Assembly: GCA_020722705.1 (NCBI GenBank)
Contig: DYKI01000012.1
Location: 1 to 48,213, forward strand
Direction of reading: 5' to 3'
DNA from: Chthonomonas calidirosea
GTDB taxonomy: Bacteria; Armatimonadota; Chthonomonadetes; Chthonomonadales; CAJBBX01
DNA length: 48,213 nt
Below the pieces are notes generated by a model, which worked only from the letters and a program-made list of their open reading frames with translations, had not been told where the DNA came from and did not search any database. A program made the translations under genes and the position numbers. Below, in pieces: positions 15,048-26,064 of this stretch (positions are counted from its first letter, which is position 1; each line of letters opens with the position of its first letter).

Positions 15048-16004
15048 ATGCATCGGGTGTACGTAACGCGCCAGATTCCGGAAGAAGGAATGCGCATTAT
15101 CAGGGAGGTCGCCGAGGCGGAGGTCTGGCCCGGCGAGTTGCCTCCTCCATACGAGGAGCTTCGCTCACGGATTGTGGACTGCGATGGCCTGCTCTGTCTG
15201 CTGACCGATCGCATTGACGCAGAGCTGGTTGCCAATGCGCCTCGCCTGAAAGTCGTGAGCCAGCTCGCCGTAGGTTACGACAACGTTGACGTTGGCGCCT
15301 GCACGGCCCGTGGCATTCGGGTCGGGAACACTCCGGGCGTGCTCACGGAGACAACAGCCGACCTGGCGTTTGCGCTCATTATGGCGACGGCGCGCAGAAT
15401 CGTGGAGAGCGACAGGATTGTTCGGGCAGGTCTATGGCGCACATGGAGCCCGCTCTTCATGGCCGGTGTGGATGTCCACCACGCGGTTATCGGCATCGTT
15501 GGCATGGGACGGATAGGATTCGAGGTCGCGCGGCGCGCGCACGGGTTCCAGATGACGATCCTGTATGCCGATGAGAGACCAAACCCCGCAGCCGAGAGCG
15601 AGTTCGGCGCTTCCCGAGTTCCGCTGGCGGAGCTGCTGACGCGCTCGGACTTCGTTACGATACACACGCCGCTCATGCCCGAGACAACGCACTTGATCGG
15701 CATCCGAGAACTGTCACTGATGAAACCCTCGGCCATACTCGTGAACTCCGCAAGGGGGCCGATTGTGGACCAGAGGGCTCTGTATGATGCTCTTGTGGCC
15801 GGAAAGATCGCTGGGGCAGGGCTCGACGTCTTCGAAAAGGAGCCGGTGCCGAACGATGAGCCGCTCCTGCGCCTTGACAATGTTGTCGTGCTGCCTCATA
15901 TCGGCTCAGCGTCGGTGGCGACACGGACCAAGATGGCCATCATCGCAGCCCGCAACCTTGTGGCCGGTCTGAAGGGAGAAGCGTTGCCGCACCCGGTGAA
16001 CTGA
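15048..16004 (+). CDS. D-2-hydroxyacid dehydrogenase, glyoxylate reductase type
   Basis: NAD(P)H-dependent reductase of 2-oxoacids such as glyoxylate or hydroxypyruvate, 318 residues. The substrate-loop mark LAVGYDNVDVGACTARGI and NTPGVLTETTADLAFAL are typical of GyaR/GhrB proteins. The nucleotide motif is GIVGMGRIG (Gly152-x-Gly154-x-x-Gly157). The catalytic Arg is in NSARGPIVD, the Glu in DVFEKEPVP and the His in VLPHIGSAS. The ATG at 15048 follows GGAGGA by 10 nt; a longer in-frame start runs into the leader and is less likely. It is probably on the same transcript as the NIF3-like gene. A strong hairpin follows its stop. Confidence 0.94.
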   Translation: MHRVYVTRQIPEEGMRIIREVAEAEVWPGELPPPYEELRSRIVDCDGLLCLLTDRIDAELVANAPRLKVVSQLAVGYDNVDVGACTARGIRVGNTPGVLTETTADLAFALIMATARRIVESDRIVRAGLWRTWSPLFMAGVDVHHAVIGIVGMGRIGFEVARRAHGFQMTILYADERPNPAAESEFGASRVPLAELLTRSDFVTIHTPLMPETTHLIGIRELSLMKPSAILVNSARGPIVDQRALYDALVAGKIAGAGLDVFEKEPVPNDEPLLRLDNVVVLPHIGSASVATRTKMAIIAARNLVAGLKGEALPHPVN

Positions 16005-16026
16005 GCGCCGCGCGCAATCGCGGCGC
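16005..16026. terminator. Hairpin between convergent genes
   Basis: GCGCCGCG (16005-16012) and CGCGGCGC (16019-16026) form a perfect 8-bp GC stem with a 6-nt loop, beginning at the first base after the stop codon and before the end of the convergent deacetylase gene. There is no T-tract. Confidence 0.55.
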
Positions 16027-16049
16027 GGCCCACGTCATCCGCTACACGA

Positions 16050-17051
16050 CTATGGTGCCAGCTTCACGCGCTCGAGTGTCGTCAGACGCTCGAGCGTATG
16101 CTTTCTTATGGCGCTCGTGTCCGTGTCCGGCGGCAGGATCACCCAGTGGGCCATGGATCGCAGGTTCGCGTCAATCAATGGCGCGACTTCCGCGATCTCT
16201 GCGGCCGTAAGTGGCTCGGTAGGGCTCTCGATGGCCCGAGCGTTGACGTCTCGGATTGTCGCGATCTCGATCCCGGGCGTGTCGCGCACTGCGACGGCGG
16301 CGCGCCGCAGGTTGCCGAGCGCCGTTGCGAGATCGGCCTGGGACTTCCGACGAGGACGGATGCAGGCGTCGGTTGGCGGGTTCCGACCGTGAATGTAGTT
16401 AGGACCGTCCCAGAACTCCTCGTGCAGAATGCGGCTGGGATGTCCGAGGAACACCTCACGCCAGGCGCAGCCGGACGCCGCATCCGCTGTGAGCGCCGCC
16501 AGCACACGCTCCAGGTTGGCCGCCGATTGCTCGTTGTCGTGATACTGGCCGTCACCGACGTGATGACCGACGGGGTAGCAGAGCGCCCCGCAGAACCGGT
16601 GGACATCACCACAGGGGACCATCGTGTGGGCATAGACGATGGAGGGGCATCCCAGGCCAACCACAGCCTCATTGATCTGTGGAGCCCATGTGTTGCCCGG
16701 ACCTCCCCAGCAGGACGGCGGAACGCCGAACGCCTCGCGCAACGCCCGAATCGCTGGCTCCTCTCTGCTCGACGCCGCGGCCACGCCTGAAGCCCAATCC
16801 GACTCGCCGATGTATTCGATGATCGTCGGATGGACGCTGTGGTAGTCGGTGTGGGAGCCGATGTCATGGGCTGCCAGCGCCTCGATGACATCGTGTCGGC
16901 CTCTGGCGGCCCATTGGCGCACACGCTCGCCGACAATGCAGAAAGTGGCCTGGATACCCTCATCCGTCAAGAGCCTGGCAACGTCACGGGTGATGTCGTC
17001 AGCCTCAGGGGTGACAATGTCCTCTACATCGAGAAGTAATGAGACCAGCAT
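16050..17051 (-). CDS. Polysaccharide deacetylase-like protein (NodB homology)
   Basis: Carbohydrate-esterase-4-like protein, 333 residues. It starts MLVSLLLDVEDIV, where Asp9 and Asp11 correspond to the metal/catalytic Asp pair, and has His67-Thr-Asp-Tyr-His71 (IGSHTDYHSVHP), the metal-binding HSxxH motif. Later segments do not match closely the well-known chitin or peptidoglycan deacetylases, and no signal peptide is seen, so the substrate and even the reaction are open. The ATG at 17049-17051 is chosen because the DVED motif follows at once; a longer reading overlaps ndk. It follows ndk by 13 bp and is probably cotranscribed with it. Confidence 0.8.
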   Translation of the reverse strand: MLVSLLLDVEDIVTPEADDITRDVARLLTDEGIQATFCIVGERVRQWAARGRHDVIEALAAHDIGSHTDYHSVHPTIIEYIGESDWASGVAAASSREEPAIRALREAFGVPPSCWGGPGNTWAPQINEAVVGLGCPSIVYAHTMVPCGDVHRFCGALCYPVGHHVGDGQYHDNEQSAANLERVLAALTADAASGCAWREVFLGHPSRILHEEFWDGPNYIHGRNPPTDACIRPRRKSQADLATALGNLRRAAVAVRDTPGIEIATIRDVNARAIESPTEPLTAAEIAEVAPLIDANLRSMAHWVILPPDTDTSAIRKHTLERLTTLERVKLAP

Positions 17052-17064
17052 GTGGGGCCTATCC

Positions 17065-17481
17065 TCAGGGGAGGAGTTCGTCGGGCCTGAACCATAGCGC
17101 AAGTTCGGTTGCCGCGTTGTCAGCCGAATCGGAGCCGTGGACGAGGTTCCGCTGGACATCCGTCGTATAGTCACCTCGGATCGTTCCCGGCAACGCCTCA
17201 GACGGCCTGAGTGCGCCCATCATCGTTCGGACGAGACGGACGGCATCTTCAGCCTCCAACGCGATCGCTACGACCGGGCCGCCTGTGATGAAGTTCACGA
17301 GTTCCCCGTAGAAGGGCTTGCCGGCATGAACGGCATAGTGACGCTCGGCCAACGCCCGGTCCGGGTGAACGAGCTTCATTCCCACGAGACGCAAGCCGCG
17401 GCGCTCGAACCGACTCAGTATTTCCCCGACGAGGCGGCGCTCAACACCGTCGGGCTTCACGAGGACAAGCGTTCTTTCCAC
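17065..17481 (-). CDS. ndk: Nucleoside diphosphate kinase
   Basis: Transfers the terminal phosphate of ATP to nucleoside diphosphates; 138 residues, the usual length. It starts [20 protein letters not shown], has [18 protein letters not shown], and the phospho-His in RNLVHGSDS. The start is taken as GTG (17479-17481) because AGGAG stands 7 nt upstream (complement of 17489-17493); the ATG six codons earlier has no such site and lies only about 8 nt from the start predicted from the TATAAT at 17515-17520. The deacetylase-like gene follows 13 bp downstream. Confidence 0.95.
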   Translation of the reverse strand: MERTLVLVKPDGVERRLVGEILSRFERRGLRLVGMKLVHPDRALAERHYAVHAGKPFYGELVNFITGGPVVAIALEAEDAVRLVRTMMGALRPSEALPGTIRGDYTTDVQRNLVHGSDSADNAATELALWFRPDELLP

Positions 17482-17514
17482 AAGGCAACTCCTGGGCATG
17501 GTATGGGTTCGGCG

Positions 17515-17520
17515 ATTATA
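17515..17520 (-). promoter_or_regulatory. -10 box of the ndk promoter
   Basis: The minus strand reads GGTATAATCGC, a perfect TATAAT. The predicted start near 17508 gives a leader of about 27 nt holding the AGGAG site before GTG 17481. The -35 region is weak. Confidence 0.55.
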
Positions 17521-17631
17521 CCTTCGACGCACGACGCCCGAACCGCCGGGTACCGGACAGTCTCATTTTTCACAAGTTTGCTCGTCTGCAAGGAACCTGC
17601 GGAGAAGGTGATCAGTAAAATCACTTAGTCA

Positions 17632-17640
17632 TGCTATATT
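17632..17640 (+). promoter_or_regulatory. Candidate extended -10 promoter of the respiratory operon
   Basis: TGC-TATATT, an extended -10 preceding ctaA, in an AT-richer patch than its surroundings. No clear -35. Transcription would begin near 17647, leaving a very short leader before ATG 17653 or about 30 nt before ATG 17677. Confidence 0.4.
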
Positions 17641-17652
17641 TTTCTGCCTGCA

Positions 17653-18705
17653 ATGATCTCTTCGCAATCACCTGATATGTTCACTGGCGTAAGCCGCGTC
17701 CGCGTACCGAGGCTGGCCTGGTCTGTCGTCGGTTACACCGTTGCCGTTATCCTGTGGGGCAGCGTCGTCAGGGCGACCGGCTCCGGAGCGGGTTGTGGAG
17801 GCCATTGGCCGACGTGCGATGGTGAAGTGCTCTTGATGCCGCGCAGCTCGGCCATGTGGTTCGAGTTGGCGCATCGTTCGTCATCCGGGCTGCTCATCCT
17901 GCTGGTTGCCGGTCTGCTTATTGCGGTGCTCCGAGCGTTGCCTGCGGGTCATGCCGCACGGAAATCCGCGACTGCCGCAGCAACGGTCCTGGTGGTGGAG
18001 GCTCTGCTCGGCGCCGGCCTGGTCTTGTTCGGTCTGGTTGCGGACAACGACAGTGCAGCGCGTGCGGTGGTGGTGGCCGTTCACCTGACGAACACGCTGA
18101 TCCTGCTGGCGCTCCTGACGATGACCGCTTGGTTTGCGTCGAGGCCGGCAGTGCAGGTTGAGGGGGCTGGGATTCTTGGCGTTGGCCTTGCGTTTGGTGT
18201 GCTCATCGTCGCCATTGTTTCGGCCACCGGTGCGGTGACGGCGTTGGGTGACACGCTGTTTCCTGCAGCCTCTCTTCGCGATGGCATACGCCAGGATCTG
18301 AGCCCGTCAGCACACTTGCTCGTTAAGATGCGAACATTTCATCCGGTGCTCGCGGTTGCCGTGGGAGGCTACATCGTCATGCTGGCTGGAGCTATTGGAC
18401 GCGCTCGACCGCGCGCCGCTCGTTCAGCCGCGTATGTGACGGTCGGCGTCATCGGTCAGATCGCGGTCGGCTTCGTAAACTTCGTCCTGATGGCTCCTAT
18501 CCTCATGCAGGTCATTCATCTGCTCGCAGCGGATCTGCTCTGGATTGCGTTGATCGTCATGTCTGTTGACACCTGGTATCGGCCCGCCGGCAGCGTCGGA
18601 GTGCCTGCGGACACACACGGCTTACCCGCGCCGGGGGCTCAATGTGCGTCGCTCTCAGCCGCCGGCCGCACTCAGCCGGCTGCGAGTGCAGTGAGGAAAA
18701 GGTGA
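17653..18705 (+). CDS. ctaA: Heme A synthase (CtaA/COX15)
   Basis: Membrane monooxygenase that converts heme O to heme A for the oxidase encoded downstream; 350 residues with about eight membrane helices. The first loop has GSGAGCGGHWPTCDG, in which Cys48 and Cys55 are the expected disulfide pair. The heme-ligand histidines appear in FELAHRSSSGL, AVHLTNTLIL, RTFHPVLAV and IHLLAADLLWIAL, two per half of the internally duplicated protein. The C-terminal 40 residues are Pro/Ala-rich and unconserved. The start could be ATG 17653 or 17677; neither has a good ribosome binding site. Its TGA overlaps the ctaB ATG by one base (TGATG). First gene of the respiratory operon. Confidence 0.92.
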   Translation: MISSQSPDMFTGVSRVRVPRLAWSVVGYTVAVILWGSVVRATGSGAGCGGHWPTCDGEVLLMPRSSAMWFELAHRSSSGLLILLVAGLLIAVLRALPAGHAARKSATAAATVLVVEALLGAGLVLFGLVADNDSAARAVVVAVHLTNTLILLALLTMTAWFASRPAVQVEGAGILGVGLAFGVLIVAIVSATGAVTALGDTLFPAASLRDGIRQDLSPSAHLLVKMRTFHPVLAVAVGGYIVMLAGAIGRARPRAARSAAYVTVGVIGQIAVGFVNFVLMAPILMQVIHLLAADLLWIALIVMSVDTWYRPAGSVGVPADTHGLPAPGAQCASLSAAGRTQPAASAVRKR

Positions 18706-19748
18706 TGAGTGAACTGGAGTATGCTCCCCTGCGGCGCAGCAGCATCGTGCCGGCATCGGGCTCGACGACAACGCCGGCCGTTCTTGCCCCAGCTCCGTAT
18801 TCCCGCTGCGAGATCGGCTATGGTGGTGCCACCTGGCGCGAATACGTCGCACTGACGAAGCCCCGCATCATCAGCCTGCTTCTGCTCACAACCGTCGCGG
18901 CGATGTTTGTGGCCGCTCATGGATGGCCGGGCACTGACTTGTTGGCGGCGACCATCATCGGCGGGTACCTCGCAGCCGGCGGAGCCAACACGATCAACAT
19001 GTTGATGGATCGCGACATTGACGCGCGCATGGTACGTACGGCCCAGCGGCCACTTGTTACGCAGGTGATCAGTGTCCGGAAGGCAGTTCTATTCGCCTTC
19101 GGTCAGGCCGTCGCGGCCTTTGGCATGCTCTGGGCGTTCGCCAACCTGCTCACAGCGTGCCTCGCGATGGTCGGTCTGCTTTACTACGTCGGCATCTATA
19201 CGGCCTGGCTGAAACGGCGCAGTCCGCAGAACATCGTGATCGGCGGTGCGGCAGGTGCTGTCCCGCCCCTCGTAGGGTGGGCAGCCGTGCGCGGCGATCT
19301 CGAGCCGATGGCGTGGGTCATGTTCGCGGTCGTGTTCCTGTGGACGCCGGTGCACTTCTGGTCCCTTGCCATGTTGATCAAGGACGATTACGCACGCGTG
19401 GGCGTCCCGATGCTTCCTGTTGTCAACGGAGACCGAAGTACAGCGATGCAGATCGTCTTCTATGCAGTCTTGACGATTGCGGCCACGCTGATCCCGCTGG
19501 CGTTGTCAGAGGCCTCAGCTCTCTATGGTGCGGCGGCGTTGGCCCTGGACGTCGTTCTGGTTGCGCGAACGGCTCGTGTGGTTCGCATCTGCGACCGTGC
19601 AGCCGCGCGTTCGTTGTTCAAATACTCGCTGGCGTTTCTGGCGCTTCTGTTCCTTGCGCTTGCGATTGACCGGTCGGCAATCGCTTCCGACGGACGCAGT
19701 CCCGATGTCGAGGTTCAGACGTCAGCGACGACCTCTGAGGATAGATGA
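18705..19748 (+). CDS. ctaB: Heme O synthase (protoheme IX farnesyltransferase, CtaB)
   Basis: UbiA-type prenyltransferase that adds a farnesyl group to heme B, giving heme O for CtaA; 347 residues, about nine membrane helices. It has a 50-residue variable N-terminus, then EYVALTKPRIISLLLLTTVA. The Mg-diphosphate motifs are NTINMLMDRDIDARMVRTAQRP and the second loop LIKDDYARVGVPMLPVV. The ATG overlaps the ctaA stop and has GAGGAAAAGG upstream; its own TGA overlaps the actA ATG as ATGA. Its presence next to ctaA shows that the oxidase of this operon uses heme A. Confidence 0.95.
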   Translation: MSELEYAPLRRSSIVPASGSTTTPAVLAPAPYSRCEIGYGGATWREYVALTKPRIISLLLLTTVAAMFVAAHGWPGTDLLAATIIGGYLAAGGANTINMLMDRDIDARMVRTAQRPLVTQVISVRKAVLFAFGQAVAAFGMLWAFANLLTACLAMVGLLYYVGIYTAWLKRRSPQNIVIGGAAGAVPPLVGWAAVRGDLEPMAWVMFAVVFLWTPVHFWSLAMLIKDDYARVGVPMLPVVNGDRSTAMQIVFYAVLTIAATLIPLALSEASALYGAAALALDVVLVARTARVVRICDRAAARSLFKYSLAFLALLFLALAIDRSAIASDGRSPDVEVQTSATTSEDR

Positions 19749-20407
19749 GTATGCCGCAGCTCTTCCCGCCGGCAGCCAACACCATCGCCAGGGTCAGTCT
19801 GGTCGCAGGGATACTGCTTCCTGCCGTGGCGCTTGTGGCTGGATCTGCCATTACGCGTGCCCCTTACAATACGAAGGTGAACAATCCGATAGATCAGCCG
19901 GTGCCTTTCAGCCATGAGCATCATGTCAACGAGCTGGGGCTGGATTGCCGCTATTGCCACACTTCGGTCGAGCAGGGCCCCAAGGCAGGGCTTCCTCCCA
20001 CCCACACCTGTATGGGCTGTCACTCTCAGATATGGACCAACAGCCCTCTCCTGGAGCCCATAAGGCGAAGCTATGAGACAGGCGAGCCCATTCGATGGAA
20101 CCTGGTCAACAGCGTGCCCGACTTCGTGTACTTTGACCACAGCATCCATGTGAACAAGGGTATCGGATGTACGGAGTGCCACGGCCCCGTCCACGAGATG
20201 CAGATCACGTACAAGGCTAAGCCCTTCCATATGGCCTGGTGCCTGCAGTGCCACCGCAAGCCCGAGGAGTTCATCCGGCCCAGGGATCAGGTCATGAATC
20301 GTCATTACGTGCATCCGCAAGACCACATTGACGTTGGGCGCAAGCTCGTGGACCAATACGCGGTCAAGGTTGACCAGCTTACGGACTGCTCGATATGTCA
20401 TCGCTGA
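19745..20407 (+). CDS. actA: Alternative complex III subunit A, pentaheme cytochrome c
   Basis: Electron-output subunit of the quinol:cytochrome c oxidoreductase ACIII; 220 residues. An N-terminal membrane anchor (about residues 13-35) precedes a periplasmic domain with exactly five CxxCH heme sites: CRYCH, CMGCH, CTECH, CLQCH and CSICH. The fifth is at the very C-terminus (CSICHR then stop), as in other ActA proteins. The start ATG overlaps the ctaB stop. The last 13 bases, which encode the end of the fifth heme motif, also contain the actB start in another frame. Confidence 0.95.
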   Translation: MSMPQLFPPAANTIARVSLVAGILLPAVALVAGSAITRAPYNTKVNNPIDQPVPFSHEHHVNELGLDCRYCHTSVEQGPKAGLPPTHTCMGCHSQIWTNSPLLEPIRRSYETGEPIRWNLVNSVPDFVYFDHSIHVNKGIGCTECHGPVHEMQITYKAKPFHMAWCLQCHRKPEEFIRPRDQVMNRHYVHPQDHIDVGRKLVDQYAVKVDQLTDCSICHR

Positions 20408-23400
20408 TATCCACCGATACCGGGGTGGCCGATAAAGCCGCCATTCTTGAAGGGGCCGATACACAGGGGCTCTGGCGCAGTCTTGACGAGCTCGCCGACA
20501 CTCCCGAAGCACGCGCTTGGCTCGACGATGAGTTTCCGGAGCGCCGATCGCTGTTGGAAGTGGATCGCCGCAAGTTCATGCAGCTAATGGGCGCCTCGAT
20601 GGCTCTGGCGGGTCTGGCGGGCTGTCGTTTCCTCCCTCAACGGCGCGCCGTGCCTTATGTTGAGACGGTTGAGGACCTTGTTCCCGGTAAGCCCCGCTAC
20701 TATGCAACCTCGGTCGTATTGGCCGGTGTGGGAACAGGAGTGCTGGCCCGGAGCAATGACGGCAGGCCCACCAAGCTTGAGGGCAATCCGATTCATCCTG
20801 CTTCGCTCGGTGCCACGGACGCAATAACCCAGGCGTCCTTGCTGGACCTGTACGATCCTGAGCGTTTCAGAACGGCGACCAAGAGGGGACAGATTCAGAC
20901 GTGGGACACCTTTCTGGCCGAGGCGCGCGCAACGCTGGAGACGCTCAAAGCAAATGCCGGCCAGGGGATTTGGTTCGTCACGGGGGCGATGACATCGCCG
21001 ACGTTCGCGGCAGTCATGCGACGCTTCCTGGCGTCCTACCCTGAGGCGAGATGGATTCAGTGGGAACCGGTTCATCGCGACAATGTGAGACTTGGCATGC
21101 TCCGTGCCTTTGGTCAGGCGGTTCAGCCGATCTACCATTTCGATCAGGCCGATGTTGTGGTAACGCTCGATGCCGATCCGATTGACCAACTGCCGGGGCA
21201 CGTTCGCTATGCCCGTGACCTGATGGGGCGGCGGCGCGTCAAGGGCGACAATCCGACGATAAGTCGTCTTTACGCTGCTGAGAGCGTGCCGACCAACATG
21301 GGGGCCACGGCCGATCATCGTTTGCCCGTGCGACCGGGCGACATTGCTGCCCTGGCTCGTGAGCTGGTCAGCCGTCTGGTTCCAGGTTCTCGTGCCTCGG
21401 GTGCGCAACACGCCGATGCGGTTCGGCGCTGGTTGGATGCCGTCGCGTCCGATCTGTCGAAGGGCAGAGGCCGATCGGTGATCCTCGCCGGGGACCACCA
21501 GACCCCGGAGGTGCACGCACTGGCGGCCGCCCTCAACGAGCGACTGGACAATGCAGGGCGGACCGTTTCGTACATCGAGCCGATCTATGCCGGGTGGCAG
21601 GATCCGGTGGCGCAGCTTGCGGAGCTGACCGATGAGATGGGCAGGGGCAATGTCGAGGCGCTCTTCCTGCTCGGTGTCAACCCGGCGTACGACGCGCCTG
21701 CGGACGTGCCATTCGCCGATGCACTCGGCAAGGTGCCCTTCACGGCATACGCGGGCCTCCGGCCGAACGAGACCTCAGCGCGCTGTCTGTGGGCTGTGCC
21801 CGAGGCGCATTCGCTCGAAGCCTGGGGTGACTGCAGAGCGTACGATGGTACCGCTTCGGTGATCCAGCCGTTGATCGTGCCCCTGTATGACGCAAAAAGC
21901 CACATCGAGATCGTTGGGGCGCTATCGGGCCGACCCGTGACCGGGTACGAGGCCGTCCGTGCACAGTGGCGTACCATGCTTGGCGCCAAGGACTTTGACA
22001 GACACTGGCGACGGACCATCCATGACGGTGTCGCGGAGCGCACTGCCTTCAAGCCTCTCGTACTGCGCTGCCGGCCCGATGCGCTGACCACGAACGAATC
22101 CGGGCAGACCTCACAGACCTTGCCCGAACCTCAGAACGGTCAGGTGGATATCGTGTTCGCGCCGGATCCGACCGTGTGGGACGGGCGTTTTGCGTCCAAC
22201 GGCTGGCTGCAGGAGCTGCCCAAGCCCATCACTCGCCTGACATGGGACAACGCTGCCCTGATCGCGCCCACAACCGCACGCGATCTGGGGCTGACCGATG
22301 GCGACATAGCCGAGCTTCGCATGGACCAACGCTCCATCACCGCTCCGGTCAAGGTTCAGCCTGGCCATCCTCGAGGCAGCGTGACCCTCTTCCTTGGAGG
22401 CGGCAGGCAGTTCGGCGGTGCGTTGGGGACGGGTGTCGGAGCATCTGTGTTCCCTCTGCGTACCCGCGATGCCATGTGGTTCTCCGGAGGGCTCGAGCTG
22501 CGTCGCACAGGCAGGCAGCATACGTTCGCCCGAACCGAGCATCACCATGCCATAGCCGATGGACGACTGAACGGCATGCAGGGGCGCGACATTGTCCGAG
22601 CCATGCCTGTCGCTGGGCTCGCTGATCCAGGTCGGGCGGCTGGCGCTCATGATGCCGGCCGACGCGAGCAGCATGGGCATGGCGAACACCCAAGCCTGTA
22701 CCAGACACGAGACCATGACTATGACGGCTACCGCTGGGGCATGGCCATTGATCTGAGCCTTTGCACCGGCTGCAACGCGTGTGTCGTTGCTTGCCAGGCC
22801 GAGAACAACATCCCGGTAGTCGGCAAGGACCAGGTCCAGCGTGGGCGCGAAATGCACTGGATTCGCATTGACAGATACTATGAAGGCGATCCGGATGCAC
22901 CCGAGGTTCATCATCAACCGGTCCTCTGCATGCATTGTGAGAATGCGCCTTGCGAGCCGGTATGCCCGGTCGCTGCCACGGTTCACAGTCATGAAGGCCT
23001 CAATCAGATGGTCTACAACCGCTGTGTCGGCACCCGGTATTGCTCGAACAACTGCCCGTACAAGGTTCGACGGTTCAACTTCCTCAACTACGCCAATCAC
23101 CATGACGTGCCCATCAGGCAACTTTTGCAGAATCCGAACGTAACGGTGCGTGGCCGTGGCGTGATGGAGAAGTGCACATTCTGTGTGCAGCGGATCAACG
23201 CAGCTCGCATTGAGGCGAAAAAAGCCGGGCGTTTTGTAGCCGATGGCGAGATCGTGGCCGCATGTCAGGCTGCTTGCCCGCCAAGGGCGATCGTGTTCGG
23301 CGATCTCTCCGATCCGAACAGCGCTGTGTCGGCGGCAAAGCGTGATGCGCGCAACTACTCGCTGCTCGATGAGCTGAACACCAAGCCCAGGCTGACCTAT

Positions 23401-23444
23401 CTCGCGAAGCTCACCAACAAGAATCCGGACTTGGAGAAGGGCGC

Positions 23445-23448
<4 letters not shown>
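20395..23448 (+). CDS. actB: Alternative complex III subunit B, molybdopterin-oxidoreductase-like/iron-sulfur fusion
   Basis: Largest ACIII subunit, 1017 residues. Arg58-Arg59-Lys-Phe-Met followed by a hydrophobic stretch looks like a twin-arginine export signal, though it starts 57 residues in, as is usual for ActB. Residues about 85-700 resemble the molybdopterin oxidoreductase fold (AVPYVETVEDLVPGKPRYYA, GRPTKLEGNPIHP, GNVEALFLLGVNPAYDAP), which carries no molybdenum in known ACIII. From Cys790 the C-terminal domain has four ferredoxin clusters: CTGCNACVVACQ, CMHCENAPCEPVCP, CVGTRYCSNNCP and CTFCVQRI with CQAACPP. It relays electrons from quinol to the hemes of ActA and ActE. It overlaps actA by 13 bases and actC by ATGA. 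Confidence 0.95.
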
Positions 23449-24871
<1,423 letters not shown>

Positions 24872-24875
<4 letters not shown>

Positions 24876-25408
24876 ATGAGCACAATGAGTATGGCCTGAT
24901 GGCGCGTTACGAGTCGCCCGATGAGCTGGTCGCCGCGGCACGGCAGGCGCGGGCGCGAGGCTATAGCCGTCTCGATGCCTACACGCCGTTCCCTGTTCAT
25001 GGGCTTTCCGATGCGCTTGGAGCGGAGGATTTCAGGCTGCCGTGGCTTGTCTTTCTATGCGGCCTTGGTGGAGCTGTTGCCGGCTACGGGCTGCAGTACT
25101 TCGTGTCAGTCATAGAGTATCCCCTGAATGTGGGCGGGAGGCCTTTGCACAGTTGGCCATCGTTCATTCCCGTTACGTTCGAGACTACCGTACTGCTCGC
25201 CGCGTTTGGTGCCGTCTTCGGCATGTTTGCATTGAATGGACTGCCCCGCCCACATCATCCGGTTTTCGCGGCGCCCGGCTTCGATCGGGCCAGCTCGGAC
25301 GCATTCTTCCTGTGCATCGAAGCTTCCGATCCGCGCTATGATCGCGGCGAGGTCGAAGCCATGCTCCGATCGTCTGGTGCAGCAGACGTAACGGAGGTGA
25401 CGTCATGA
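24872..25408 (+). CDS. actD: Alternative complex III subunit D (DUF3341)
   Basis: ACIII membrane subunit of 178 residues. It begins with a soluble MARYESPDELVAAARQARA region and the DUF3341 mark DAYTPFPVHGLSDALG, followed by two membrane helices (LVFLCGLGGAVAGYGLQYF and the segment around FETTVLLAAFGAVFGMF) separated by YPLNVGGRPLHSWPSFIP. The C-terminal FFLCIEASDPRYDRGEVEAM is also typical. It overlaps actC and actE by ATGA. Confidence 0.95.
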
Positions 25409-26064
25409 GGCGGCCATGCGGAGCCGGGGCAGGAGGCCGCGCCCTTGCCGCGCTCGGCGCCTTTGCAGCTCTGACGACTCTTGCGGGATGTCATGTGGAC
25501 ATGTGGCGACAGCCGAAGCTCATCGCTCAGCACGAGAGTGCATTCTTCAAGGATGGAAGCGCTTCGCGGCTGCCGGTTCGGAATACGATCGCACGCGGTC
25601 AGTTGCGGGACGACGAGGGCTTCTATACCGGTGCGGTAGGCGGGAATCTCCTTGAAGCGCCGCCCATCCCTGTGACCCGTGCGGCCATCGAGCGCGGACA
25701 GCAGCAATACAAGATCCACTGTGCGCCATGCCATGGGAGCGTCGGCTACGGGAATGGCATGATTGCCCAGCGCGGATTGGCGATGCGGAGGCAGCCGGCC
25801 AACTACCATACCGATCGGCTGCGCGCGATGCCGATCGGGCACTTCTACGACGTGATGACTCACGGTGCCGGGGTCATGTTCAGCGCGGCTGCCCGAGTGA
25901 CCCCGCGAGACCGGTGGAATATCGCGATGTACATTCGAGTGCTGCAGCTAAGTCAGTATGCCGAACTGCGTGATGTTCCGGCGGACGAACGAGCGGCCCT
26001 CGGAATCGGCGAGCAGGACATCGGGCCCGAGAAGAATGATCGCAATCAGGAGAAACGTCCGTGA
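25405..26064 (+). CDS. actE: Alternative complex III subunit E, monoheme cytochrome c lipoprotein
   Basis: Periplasmic monoheme cytochrome of ACIII, 219 residues. The signal ends in TLAGCHVDM, a lipobox with Cys29. MWRQPKL follows, typical of ActE, and the single heme site is CAPCHG with a Met ligand candidate in MRRQPANYH or MFSAAARV. The C-terminal WNIAMYIRVLQLSQ closes the cytochrome c fold. It overlaps actD and actF by four bases. Confidence 0.94.
   Translation: MRRPCGAGAGGRALAALGAFAALTTLAGCHVDMWRQPKLIAQHESAFFKDGSASRLPVRNTIARGQLRDDEGFYTGAVGGNLLEAPPIPVTRAAIERGQQQYKIHCAPCHGSVGYGNGMIAQRGLAMRRQPANYHTDRLRAMPIGHFYDVMTHGAGVMFSAAARVTPRDRWNIAMYIRVLQLSQYAELRDVPADERAALGIGEQDIGPEKNDRNQEKRP

Noticed and set aside
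22111..23121. 336-codon minus-strand frame opposite actB
   Set aside because: It is a mirror of the actB reading frame with no motifs; actB is certain from its iron-sulfur ligands.
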